8,262 bases of DNA from Candidatus Hydrogenedentota bacterium (GTDB taxonomy: Bacteria; Hydrogenedentota; Hydrogenedentia; Hydrogenedentales; CAITNO01). The position numbers were made by a program, and so were the translations under genes. The notes beneath the pieces were generated by a model. That model was given only the letters and a program-made list of their open reading frames with translations, searched no databases and had not been told where the DNA came from. This document shows positions 1-5,517 of this stretch, in pieces (position 1 is the stretch's first letter; the number at the start of each line of letters is the position of its first letter). The stretch lies in contig CAIJOU010000903.1 in assembly GCA_903822375.1 (NCBI GenBank), positions 1 through 8,262 of the forward strand. The letters are read 5' to 3'.

Positions 1-103
1 AATCAGAAATGTCGCGCATCAAGCATCTGTGGCCCGTACACGTTTTCATAGAGTAGTTTGTCAAGCGGGAGTGTGTCCCTGATTTCCGTCAACAAGTCCT
101 ACT

Positions 104-277
104 TCAGACGGTCTTCTTGCGCCGAACGGGTTTGGGGGGGAACGTGACGAGACGATCAGCATATTCTTTGCGGCGTTTCTGCAGGTCTTGCGCCATGGCG
201 CGCACGTTGTAGTCAAATTTCGCCGCGTATTCCTGACGAATGCGCCGCACTTCATCCACGATGGGGTCGTTTGTCAT
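104..277 (-). CDS. Small 57-residue partner protein of a PIN-domain gene (putative antitoxin)
   Basis: This gene encodes a 57-residue, highly charged protein. Residues 1-30 (MTNDPIVDEVRR...) look helical, and the tail is basic and proline-containing (FPPKPVRRKKTV). Its ATG overlaps the stop of the upstream PIN gene as ATGA, and a GGAG lies 8 bases before the ATG inside the PIN gene, so translation is probably coupled; I chose this start over a longer frame with an unconvincing N-terminus. I recognise the DPIVDEVRRIRQEYAAKF-type opening as a recurrent small hypothetical family found beside PIN genes of the YIETSVISYL type. By position it may be the antitoxin, although canonical antitoxins usually precede their toxin. 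It has no clear DNA-binding fold. An antitoxin role is inference; the reading frame itself is well supported. Confidence 0.72.
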   Translation of the reverse strand: MTNDPIVDEVRRIRQEYAAKFDYNVRAMAQDLQKRRKEYADRLVTFPPKPVRRKKTV

Positions 278-753
278 GACTCGTTCTCCAGCAGTTCTTC
301 CGGCGTGCAAATCACAGGGCAGGAATATCCCGCACCTTCCACCAACGCCACAATACGGTTCCGGATGAACGCGTTTGCGATGTGTTTGCAGTTCCATGTC
401 AGCAGATAATCCATGCCGTGCGTCGCGGCCAGCGCGATGTGCAATGCGTCAGCCGCCGCTTCCCGCGGACTCAGGCCCGACGACAAGAGCGTTTCAGCAA
501 GTGTGACCGCTTCATCGTGGGTGGGAAGCACAGGCATTCGCGCCAATATCTCCATGCGCGCGGAAGCGGCCTCCGCATCGCCTCGCTCCGCCTCTTCCAC
601 GACCAAATCAGAAACAACCAGTTCAAATTCCCCGGCGCGTTAGCTCCACCACTGGCATGTCAACTCCTGGTGGGCCGCCACCACCAAATTACGACTTGCA
701 CGGCTGGTCAGATAACTGATGACGCTTGTTTCAATATACACACGCGTTTTCAT
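274..753 (-). pseudogene. PIN-domain (VapC-like) ribonuclease gene interrupted by an in-frame TAA at codon 38
   Basis: Reading from the ATG at 753, codons 1-37 give a PIN N-terminus (MKTRVYIETSVISYLTSR..., ending TCQWWS). Codon 38 (640-642) is TAA. The same frame then continues without another stop to 274 with the rest of the domain: FELVVSDLVVEEAERG (residues 43-58), the AADALHIALAA acidic motif (D102), TWNCKHIAN (119-127) and a CTPEELLE tail. No base is missing or added, so this is a point nonsense change or an assembly error, not a frameshift. Expected acidic metal ligands are E8 (Glu where many PIN proteins have Asp), E53 or E54, and D102. An intact protein of 159 residues would be full length for a PIN toxin. 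A TTG at 606 could restart translation, but I see no Shine-Dalgarno sequence there and the first ligand would be lost. The gene overlaps its 57-residue partner by 4 bases. Confidence 0.82.
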
Positions 754-771
754 AACATTTAGTTTAACACG

Positions 772-784
772 GGAACTCGGTTCC
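772..784. promoter_or_regulatory. Short perfect inverted repeat upstream of the PIN gene (possible operator)
   Basis: GGAAC-tcg-GTTCC is a perfect 5-bp inverted repeat with a 3-base centre, 19 bases upstream of the PIN start codon. A weak -10-like TAAACT on the minus strand (766-761) lies 7 bases before the ATG at 753, which would place the repeat between -35 and -10. Toxin-antitoxin operons are often autorepressed at such sites. The arms are short, so chance is a real alternative. Confidence 0.25.
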
Positions 785-833
785 AATTTGCACGGGAAAG
801 GGGGACGCTTCGCTATATCTTCACTATCCCGCC

Positions 834-1196
834 CTACACCTTGTACGGAACACGCACCCCATCCGATTCGGCTCTGAAATCCTTGGTGTTGCGTGAAACC
901 AACAGCGCACCATTCGTCTGCGCGGTTGCCCAAATGATGGCGTCAGGCAGGCGCACGTGGTGCGTTCGCCGCAATTGAATGGCCTTTTCCGCCACGGCCA
1001 TGTCCACCGGGATGATTTCGAAATGCGCCTCAAGAAAGTCGCGCACCTGCGAATCGTCCTCTTTTGCGCCGACGAGCACCTCCATCCATGTAATACGGCT
1101 GATAAGCACCCGCTCGTAACGGGCATATTCGTCATCCGCCTCGGACAGCCCATTTAGAGCGTCAATGACTATGTTGGTGTCAAAGACGGCGATCAC
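834..1196 (-). CDS. vapC: VapC-family PIN-domain toxin (endoribonuclease)
   Basis: This is a 120-residue PIN-domain protein, the usual length for VapC. PIN toxins are Mg/Mn-dependent ribonucleases that cut tRNA, rRNA or mRNA and are held inactive by their cognate antitoxin. The ligands are all visible: D6 in VFDTNIVIDAL, E39 in TWMEVLVGA, D85 in RLPDAIIWATA, and the SRNTKDF motif with D106. The domain therefore looks intact. I start it at the GTG at 1196, which overlaps the antitoxin stop as GTGA and gives the typical M-I-A-V-F-D opening. An in-frame ATG at 1211 would add five residues (MGHSS) and overlap the antitoxin by 19 bases; it is a possible alternative. The gene is the second of a two-gene operon with the antitoxin just upstream. 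The RNA target cannot be read from the sequence. Confidence 0.88.
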   Translation of the reverse strand: MIAVFDTNIVIDALNGLSEADDEYARYERVLISRITWMEVLVGAKEDDSQVRDFLEAHFEIIPVDMAVAEKAIQLRRTHHVRLPDAIIWATAQTNGALLVSRNTKDFRAESDGVRVPYKV

Positions 1197-1423
1197 GGAC
1201 GAGTGTCCCATTCGGAACGGAGCTCTTCCTGATACTCAAGCGGATCAATCTGACGTCCCCGCCAAGAGCCGAACGCCGGATGGTTGCGCAGAGAATGTTG
1301 CCCGACGGGTGGTTGCGCCCCCCCAACCTCCCGTTGCAGGAACTTGACGAAATCCAGCACTTCCCGCTGCTTGTCCGGCGGCAACAGAAGCAGTTGCGCT
1401 TGAATCTGTTCTACGGCACCCAT
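1193..1423 (-). CDS. vapB: VapB-type antitoxin, DUF2281-like
   Basis: This 76-residue protein lies directly upstream of, and overlaps, the VapC gene. Residues 11-30 (LLLLPPDKQREVLDFVKFLQ) match the 'LP...qqEvLdFveFL' helix of DUF2281/VapB-like antitoxins. The C-terminal part (about 56-76) is acidic and aromatic (IDPLEYQEELRSEWDTRP), as expected for the tail that wraps the toxin and blocks its active site. The start is supported by an AAAGGA Shine-Dalgarno sequence 7 bases before the ATG. A perfect TATAAT lies about 48 bases upstream of the start codon. The residues between 33 and 55 (Gly, Pro, Gln-rich) are probably a flexible linker. I do not see a clear AbrB or ribbon-helix-helix DNA-binding domain, so autoregulation is uncertain. 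Assignment rests on the motif plus gene order. Confidence 0.82.
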   Translation of the reverse strand: MGAVEQIQAQLLLLPPDKQREVLDFVKFLQREVGGAQPPVGQHSLRNHPAFGSWRGRQIDPLEYQEELRSEWDTRP

Positions 1424-1470
1424 TTTGCAGTCCTTTCCGGCGAACCCAAAGCCTTCGACGCTGTAACCAA

Positions 1471-1498
1471 ATTATACACTTCTTTTCAAACGGCACAA
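1471..1498 (-). promoter_or_regulatory. Sigma-70-type promoter of the vapBC operon
   Basis: On the minus strand TTGTGC (1498-1493, 3 of 6 matches to TTGACA) is followed, after 16 bases, by a perfect TATAAT (1476-1471). Transcription would start near 1464, leaving a leader of about 41 bases that contains the AAAGGA ribosome binding site of vapB. The imperfect repeat TGTA-n9-TACA overlapping the -10 could be an operator, but its arms are only 4 bases. Confidence 0.55.
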
Positions 1499-1639
1499 AT
1501 GTCCAGTATGGGACTGTCAAGCATGGAGCTGGACGGCTCCGGTGGACCGGCTGCCCGCATTTTTCAGGGAAGGAAGTCATTGCCCTCCCTCTTCAAGTGA
1601 GCAACCCGGGACTGTTACCGCGCTCCCCCGGGGCTGGTC

Positions 1640-1645
1640 TATAAT
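1640..1645 (+). promoter_or_regulatory. -10 box (TATAAT) upstream of the rhamnosidase gene
   Basis: This is a perfect TATAAT in otherwise GC-rich sequence, 62 bases upstream of the chosen start codon of the GH78-like gene. The spacing predicts a transcription start at about A1652, two bases before the hairpin at 1654-1677. No convincing -35 box is seen; TTACCG at 1615-1620 matches only 3 of 6 at a long 19-base spacing, so an activator may be needed. Confidence 0.5.
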
Positions 1646-1653
1646 TTCGGCAT

Positions 1654-1677
1654 GCGGCGCGCGTGCGCCGCTTTTTT
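1654..1677 (+). terminator. Terminator-shaped GC hairpin with T-tract at the 5' end of the rhamnosidase transcript
   Basis: GCGGCGC and GCGCCGC form a perfect 7-bp stem with a GCGT loop, followed at once by six T residues (1672-1677): the textbook shape of a rho-independent terminator on the plus strand. No plus-strand gene ends upstream, since the neighbour there (vapB) runs leftward. The hairpin starts about two bases after the predicted transcription start. It may therefore be an attenuator, a stabilising 5' stem-loop, or a block on spurious rightward transcription. An in-frame GTG at 1663 lies inside it, which argues against that codon as the gene start. Confidence 0.6.
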
Positions 1678-1701
1678 ATCCAACCCGAGGATGGACAGAC
1701 C

Positions 1702-3342
1702 ATGGTGGACAGGCTCGAATTGGGCGCGGCGGACCCGCGTGTGCGCAAGTTTGTGCGGCCCGAACGCATCGTGTGGCGGCGCGGCGACGCAAAGCACCTG
1801 ATGGGCGCCGACACGCTGCTCCGCGAGGGCGGCAAGTGCGTCATGCGCCACGACGGCGGCGACGCGCCGGCGCTGGTGCTCGATTTCGGCCGCGAACTGC
1901 ACGGCGGCATTCGGCTCACCAACGCCATCACGCCGCAGCATGCGCCCACCCCCGTGCGCGTCCATTTCGGCGAGTCCGTGGCCGAGGCCATGGGCGAGCC
2001 GAACCAGGACCACGCCATCCACACGCAGGACATCCTGGTGCCCTGGTACGGCTATGCCGAATTCGGCAACACCGGTTTCCGCTACGCGCGCATCGAGCTG
2101 ATTGAGCCGGGCACGGAACTGGACCTCAAGGAGGTGGTGGCCGTGTTCATCTACCGCGACCTTGAGTACAAGGGCGCGTTCAAGTGCAGCGACGAACTGC
2201 TCAACAGGATCTGGCAGACCGGCGCCTACACGGTGCACCTCAACATGCAGGACCGGCTTTGGGACGGCATCAAGCGCGACCGGCTCGTGTGGATCGGCGA
2301 CATGCACCCCGAGACGATGACCATCAACGCCGTGTTCGGCGACGTGGATGTGGTGCCCAAGAGCCTCGACTATGTGCGCGGCGAAACGCCGCTGCCCGGC
2401 TGGATGAACGGCATCAGTTCCTATTCGCTCTGGTGGGTTATGATCCAGTGGGAGTGGTACCGCAACCACGGCAATCTCGACTACGTGAAAGAGCAGCGCG
2501 GCTACCTCGAAGGGCTTATAAAACAGCTTGCGGCCCAGGTCGGCGAGGACGGCTGCGAGCGCATGGGCGAGGCGCGATTTCTCGACTGGCCCTCCAGCGA
2601 GGACAAGGAGGCCATTCACAACGGCCTGCAGGGGCTGCTGACCATGGGCCTCACGCGCGGCGCGGATTTGTGCGACCTGCTTGGCCTCGCCGATGCCGCC
2701 ACCACGGCCCGCGCGGCCGTGGAGCGGCTCAGGAAATACACACTGCCCGCCACCAAGGGCAAACAGGCGGCCGCGCTCACCGCGCTGGCCGGCTTGCGCC
2801 CCGCAAAAGACGTCAACCGCGACGTGCTCGCGGCCGACCCGCTGAAGGGCATCTCGACCTTCTACGGTTATTACGTCCTGCAGGCGCGCGCCATGGCGGG
2901 CGACCACGCGGGCGCACTGGAAGTCATCCGCAAATACTGGGGTGCCATGCTCGACCTTGGCGCGACCACCTTCTGGGAAGACTTCAACCTCGACTGGGTG
3001 CCCGGCTCGGTCGGCATCAACGACCTCGTCCCCGAGGGCGCCAAGAGCATACATACCGACTACGGCAACTACTGTTACAAGGGCTTGCGCCACAGCCTGT
3101 GTCATGGTTGGGCCTCCGGCCCAACGTCGTGGATGTCCGAGCACGTGCTGGGCTTCCGTCCCCTCGCCCCGGGCTGTGCCAAGCTGCTCGTGAAGCCCAA
3201 TCTTTGCGACCTCAAGTGGGCCGAAGGCCGCTTCCCGACACCCAAGGGCGTCGTCACCGTCCGCCACGAAGCCGCCGCGGACGGCACCGTCCAATCCAAG
3301 ATCGACGCGCCGGAAGGCATCGAGATTGTCCGCGAAGGGTGA
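1702..3342 (+). CDS. GH78-like alpha-L-rhamnosidase (family glycoside hydrolase)
   Basis: This 546-residue protein resembles the catalytic (alpha/alpha)6-barrel part of GH78 inverting alpha-L-rhamnosidases, which release terminal L-rhamnose from glycans or glycosides. An N-terminal beta-sandwich-like region (about 1-155) precedes the barrel. The signature DGIKRDRLVWIGD (188-200) aligns with the family D-x4-[RE]-E-x6-D pattern: D188, D193 (Asp where Glu is usual) and D200. GATTFWEDF contains E426, the likely general base. A C-terminal beta-sandwich (about 470-546) completes the fold. The protein is shorter than many GH78 enzymes (often about 900 residues) because extra N-terminal modules are absent. 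There is no signal peptide, so it is probably cytosolic and acts on imported oligosaccharides. I chose the ATG at 1702 (GAGGA 10 bases upstream) over a GTG at 1663 that lies inside a hairpin. The exact substrate is not readable; a related glycosidase specificity is possible. Confidence 0.85.
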   Translation: MVDRLELGAADPRVRKFVRPERIVWRRGDAKHLMGADTLLREGGKCVMRHDGGDAPALVLDFGRELHGGIRLTNAITPQHAPTPVRVHFGESVAEAMGEPNQDHAIHTQDILVPWYGYAEFGNTGFRYARIELIEPGTELDLKEVVAVFIYRDLEYKGAFKCSDELLNRIWQTGAYTVHLNMQDRLWDGIKRDRLVWIGDMHPETMTINAVFGDVDVVPKSLDYVRGETPLPGWMNGISSYSLWWVMIQWEWYRNHGNLDYVKEQRGYLEGLIKQLAAQVGEDGCERMGEARFLDWPSSEDKEAIHNGLQGLLTMGLTRGADLCDLLGLADAATTARAAVERLRKYTLPATKGKQAAALTALAGLRPAKDVNRDVLAADPLKGISTFYGYYVLQARAMAGDHAGALEVIRKYWGAMLDLGATTFWEDFNLDWVPGSVGINDLVPEGAKSIHTDYGNYCYKGLRHSLCHGWASGPTSWMSEHVLGFRPLAPGCAKLLVKPNLCDLKWAEGRFPTPKGVVTVRHEAAADGTVQSKIDAPEGIEIVREG

Positions 3343-3370
3343 AGGTGCGGATATTTTCTGGCGTTTGTGT

Positions 3371-3376
3371 CATAAT
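3371..3376 (+). promoter_or_regulatory. -10-like box (CATAAT) upstream of the nucleotidyltransferase/HEPN pair
   Basis: CATAAT matches the -10 consensus at 5 of 6 positions and lies in the 51-base gap between the rhamnosidase stop and the nucleotidyltransferase start. The predicted start near 3383 would leave a leader of about 11 bases with GGGTGA as a weak ribosome binding site. No good -35 box is visible. It suggests that the module has its own promoter and does not rely on read-through. Confidence 0.35.
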
Positions 3377-3393
3377 TGAAGCGGGTGAAAGTG

Positions 3394-3666
3394 ATGTTGT
3401 CAGAACAAGACGCTGCAAAGATATTGGAATGTGCGAGAACCTACGGGGCAAAGGGTGTTTGGCTCTTTGGTTCTTCCCTTGACCCATCCCGTATCCCAAA
3501 TGATATTGATCTAGGCGTCGAAGGGCTGGATCCCAAATTATTCTACTCCTTTGCAAGCGATCTCTATTTTGCCTTGTCAAAACCTGTCGATGTTGTTGAT
3601 CTTGACGATGAACCACCGTTGGAAGAGATCATTCGACAAACAGGCCGCAAAATCTATGCAGCCTGA
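3394..3666 (+). CDS. MntA-like minimal nucleotidyltransferase (antitoxin of a HEPN/MNT module)
   Basis: This 90-residue protein is a minimal nucleotidyltransferase of the DNA polymerase beta superfamily. VWLFGSS (22-28) followed by NDIDLGV (36-42) gives the G-S...D-x-D motif with G26, S27, D37 and D39; the third acidic residue is probably D66 or D69 in VDVVDLDD. Characterised MntA proteins use ATP to AMPylate a tyrosine in their HEPN partner and so neutralise it. The partner gene starts within this gene (11-base overlap), as expected for the module. The gap between GS and DxD is 9 residues here; characterised MntA motifs are written GSX10DXD. I chose the ATG at 3394; upstream in-frame TTG (3376) and GTG (3385, 3391) codons are alternatives. 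The locus is AT-richer than its neighbours, for example 24 of 60 G+C at 3541-3600 against 43 of 60 at 2701-2760. Confidence 0.85.
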   Translation: MLSEQDAAKILECARTYGAKGVWLFGSSLDPSRIPNDIDLGVEGLDPKLFYSFASDLYFALSKPVDVVDLDDEPPLEEIIRQTGRKIYAA

Positions 3667-4069
3667 CGGTGTTTATTGGCCCAGAGAACTCAGAAACATC
3701 GAGACGGCCCTGTCCCTTGCAGAGGAAATCCTTGGCCGACGCGATTGGTCTCCTGTCGAGATAATAGCGATGGGCACGCTCCTTCAGAATTCCTACGGCG
3801 GTATCGAAAGACTGCTCCGTTACCTGCTTAAAATGCGCGGTTTTGACCATCCCAAGAGTGAACAGTGGCACAAGGAAATGCTCCAGCAGGCCTGCGAACA
3901 GTCCCTTGTTCCACCGGATGCTCAACAGGGATTGATTAGACTGCTCGGCTTTCGCCACTTGCACGTTCACGGTTACGCTCACATGCTTGACGAGGACCGT
4001 CTGAGAGAATTGGCCACTCCCTCACTGGAAGCCTGCCGGTCCGTTATCGCCTTCCTGCGCCGCCTTTGA
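3656..4069 (+). CDS. HepT-like HEPN-domain ribonuclease toxin
   Basis: This 137-residue helical protein carries the HEPN active-site motif at the end of the domain: GFRHLHVHGYA, with R100, H105 and Y107 forming the exact RX4HXY pattern of HepT toxins. The Arg and His are the ribonuclease residues; the Tyr is the position that MntA AMPylates in characterised pairs. Residues 40-60 (TLLQNSYGGIERLLRYLLKM) fit a HEPN core helix. The ATG at 3656 lies inside the upstream nucleotidyltransferase gene (11-base overlap), so the two are translationally coupled; longer N-terminal extensions of this frame would lie entirely inside that gene and are unlikely. The toxin probably cuts RNA, often tRNA, in the cytosol when the partner is lost. 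The stop is 20 bases before the MATE gene, so some read-through transcription is possible. Confidence 0.85.
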   Translation: MQPDGVYWPRELRNIETALSLAEEILGRRDWSPVEIIAMGTLLQNSYGGIERLLRYLLKMRGFDHPKSEQWHKEMLQQACEQSLVPPDAQQGLIRLLGFRHLHVHGYAHMLDEDRLRELATPSLEACRSVIAFLRRL

Positions 4070-4089
4070 CCGCCGCCCATGGTGACCAC

Positions 4090-5517
4090 ATGAAACCCTT
4101 TGACAGGGAAATCGTTTCAGGCAGCGTGCTGCGCTCGGTGTGGAAACTGTCCTGGCCGCTGGTGCTGCTGAACCTCGTCAACGGCATGCAGGGCTTCGTA
4201 AACCACATCATGGTGGGCCACTACGTCCATTCAACGAACAGCGCGGCCAACGCCGCCATCGGCGTGTCGTGGCAGGTGTTCATGGTGGTTGTGGTGTTCG
4301 TCTCATCGATCTTCCACGGCACCAACGTGCTGGTGGCGCGCTACGCCGGCCGTCAGGACCGCGACACGCTCAGCGAAGTGTTCTATTCCTCCTTCCTTTG
4401 CGCCGTGGCGTTTCTGGTGTGCGTGGTGGCCCCGCTCGGCTGGTGGCTTGCGCCGCATCTGCTCTCGTTCGTTGGGGCGAAGGAGGACGTGCGCGTGCAT
4501 GCGCTGCCCTACCTGCGCATTCTCTTCGTGCTGGGCGCGCCGCTGTTTCTCATGTTCATGGTCACCGGATCGTTCAACGCCTCGGGCGACCCGCGCACCC
4601 CGCTCAAACTCGGCATGCTCACCACGCTGCTCAACATCTCGATCAGCATGGTCCTCATCCCCGGCCTTGGCCCGATTCCGCCCCTGGGCACCACCGGCGC
4701 GGCGCTGGGTTCGGTCATTGCGCCCTTTGTCGGTGTGTCCATTGCCCTGTCGCTCGTGCTGCGGCGCAAAATGATCATCCAGCCGCCGCGCCGGTGGCGG
4801 TTGGGGCCCGACTTTGGAATCTTGGCCACCGTTGTGCGCATCGGCCTGCCCACGGGCATCCAGGGGGTGCTGCTCAACATCGGCGGTGTGTTTCTGCTGC
4901 GCTTCATCGGTCTGCTCGAATTCAGCTCGGCCGCGCAGGCGGCCTACACCATCTGCTACGCCCAGCTCTTCGCGCTGGTCACCTGGACCTCCTTCGGTCT
5001 GCGCGCCGCCTCCAGCACGCTCATGGGCCAGAACATCGGCGCCGGCGATCCGCAGCGCGGCAAGCGTTCCGTGCGGCTTGCCGCGTGGATTGGGTCCTCA
5101 TGGGCCGTGGTCGTGGGGCTGCTCTTCTGGGTGGGGGCCGACGCGTTCCTCGGCGTGTTCAACCTGGTCAGCGAGCCCGCACACAGTTACGCCACCTCGC
5201 TGATGCACTACCTCAGCTTCTCCGGCGTGGCGCTTGCCGGGGCACTCGCGCTGACCGGCGGCATGCAGGGCGCGGGCGAGACGAAGACCCCCATGTACAT
5301 CGCCTTCCTCACACAGATTGTGATTTTGCTCAGCATCTGCGAGGCGTTCCACCTGGCGGGCGCGCTCACCCCGGCACGGATCTGGATGGCCATACTCGCC
5401 AGCCACGCCTCGCGTCTCGCCATGACCTGGGCCGTCTTCCGCACCGACGGGTGGATTCACAAAGTCATAGAACTCGTGCCGCCCGCGCCGCTCGAAGAGG
5501 AAACCGGCGGGGGCTGA
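4090..5517 (+). CDS. MATE family multidrug/metabolite efflux transporter
   Basis: This 475-residue inner-membrane protein has the length and about 12 hydrophobic segments of a MATE exporter, which expels organic cations, drugs or metabolites in exchange for Na+ or H+. Each half shows family motifs. In the N-terminal half, TM1 contains WPLVLLNLVNG (22-32) and TM5 begins after GSFNASGDPRTP (160-171). In the C-terminal half are RIGLPTGIQG (250-259), GQNIGAGD (313-320) and GGMQGAGETKTP (390-401), the pseudo-repeat of the first. The start at 4090 has GGTGA 5 bases upstream; an in-frame TTG at 4066 overlapping the HEPN stop is less likely. The ion used and the substrate cannot be told from the motifs. 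The last 61 bases overlap, on the opposite strand, the glycosyltransferase 3' end. The tail after TM12 (PPAPLEEETGGG) is short and soluble. Confidence 0.9.
   Translation: MKPFDREIVSGSVLRSVWKLSWPLVLLNLVNGMQGFVNHIMVGHYVHSTNSAANAAIGVSWQVFMVVVVFVSSIFHGTNVLVARYAGRQDRDTLSEVFYSSFLCAVAFLVCVVAPLGWWLAPHLLSFVGAKEDVRVHALPYLRILFVLGAPLFLMFMVTGSFNASGDPRTPLKLGMLTTLLNISISMVLIPGLGPIPPLGTTGAALGSVIAPFVGVSIALSLVLRRKMIIQPPRRWRLGPDFGILATVVRIGLPTGIQGVLLNIGGVFLLRFIGLLEFSSAAQAAYTICYAQLFALVTWTSFGLRAASSTLMGQNIGAGDPQRGKRSVRLAAWIGSSWAVVVGLLFWVGADAFLGVFNLVSEPAHSYATSLMHYLSFSGVALAGALALTGGMQGAGETKTPMYIAFLTQIVILLSICEAFHLAGALTPARIWMAILASHASRLAMTWAVFRTDGWIHKVIELVPPAPLEEETGGG

Noticed and set aside
3..95. A 30-codon minus-strand frame (TTG start at 95) downstream of the 57-residue gene, reading MLTEIRDTLPLDKLLYENVY and on to DARHF
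   Set aside because: The residues look somewhat protein-like and AGTAGGAC could serve as a ribosome binding site, but the frame is very short, starts with TTG and shows no family I recognise. It may be a gene remnant; I cannot support it as a gene.
1567..1589. Imperfect inverted repeat GGGAAGG...CCCTCCC as a terminator
   Set aside because: One mismatch in a 7-bp stem with a 9-base loop, no T-tract on either strand, and no gene ends nearby.
1280..1600. A 106-codon plus-strand frame across vapB and the intergenic region
   Set aside because: It is antisense to vapB and its promoter, with no family motif. Its last part in the intergenic region has no ribosome binding site or conserved feature.
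1501..1620. Short inverted repeats (GTCC...GGAC, GGAGC...GCTCC, CCGGT-GG-ACCGG) in the divergent intergenic region
   Set aside because: Each arm is only 4-5 bases in GC-rich sequence, spacing is irregular and there is no repeat unit. Not enough for an operator array, repeat element or CRISPR.
1663..1701. GTG at 1663 as the start of the rhamnosidase gene
   Set aside because: The codon lies in the loop-stem of a terminator-like hairpin, has no ribosome binding site and would add 13 residues without family similarity. The ATG at 1702 has GAGGA at a suitable distance.
1639..3294. A 551-codon open frame antisense to the rhamnosidase gene
   Set aside because: The plus-strand frame has clear GH78 motifs and a ribosome binding site. 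The antisense frame is low-complexity in character and has no family motif.
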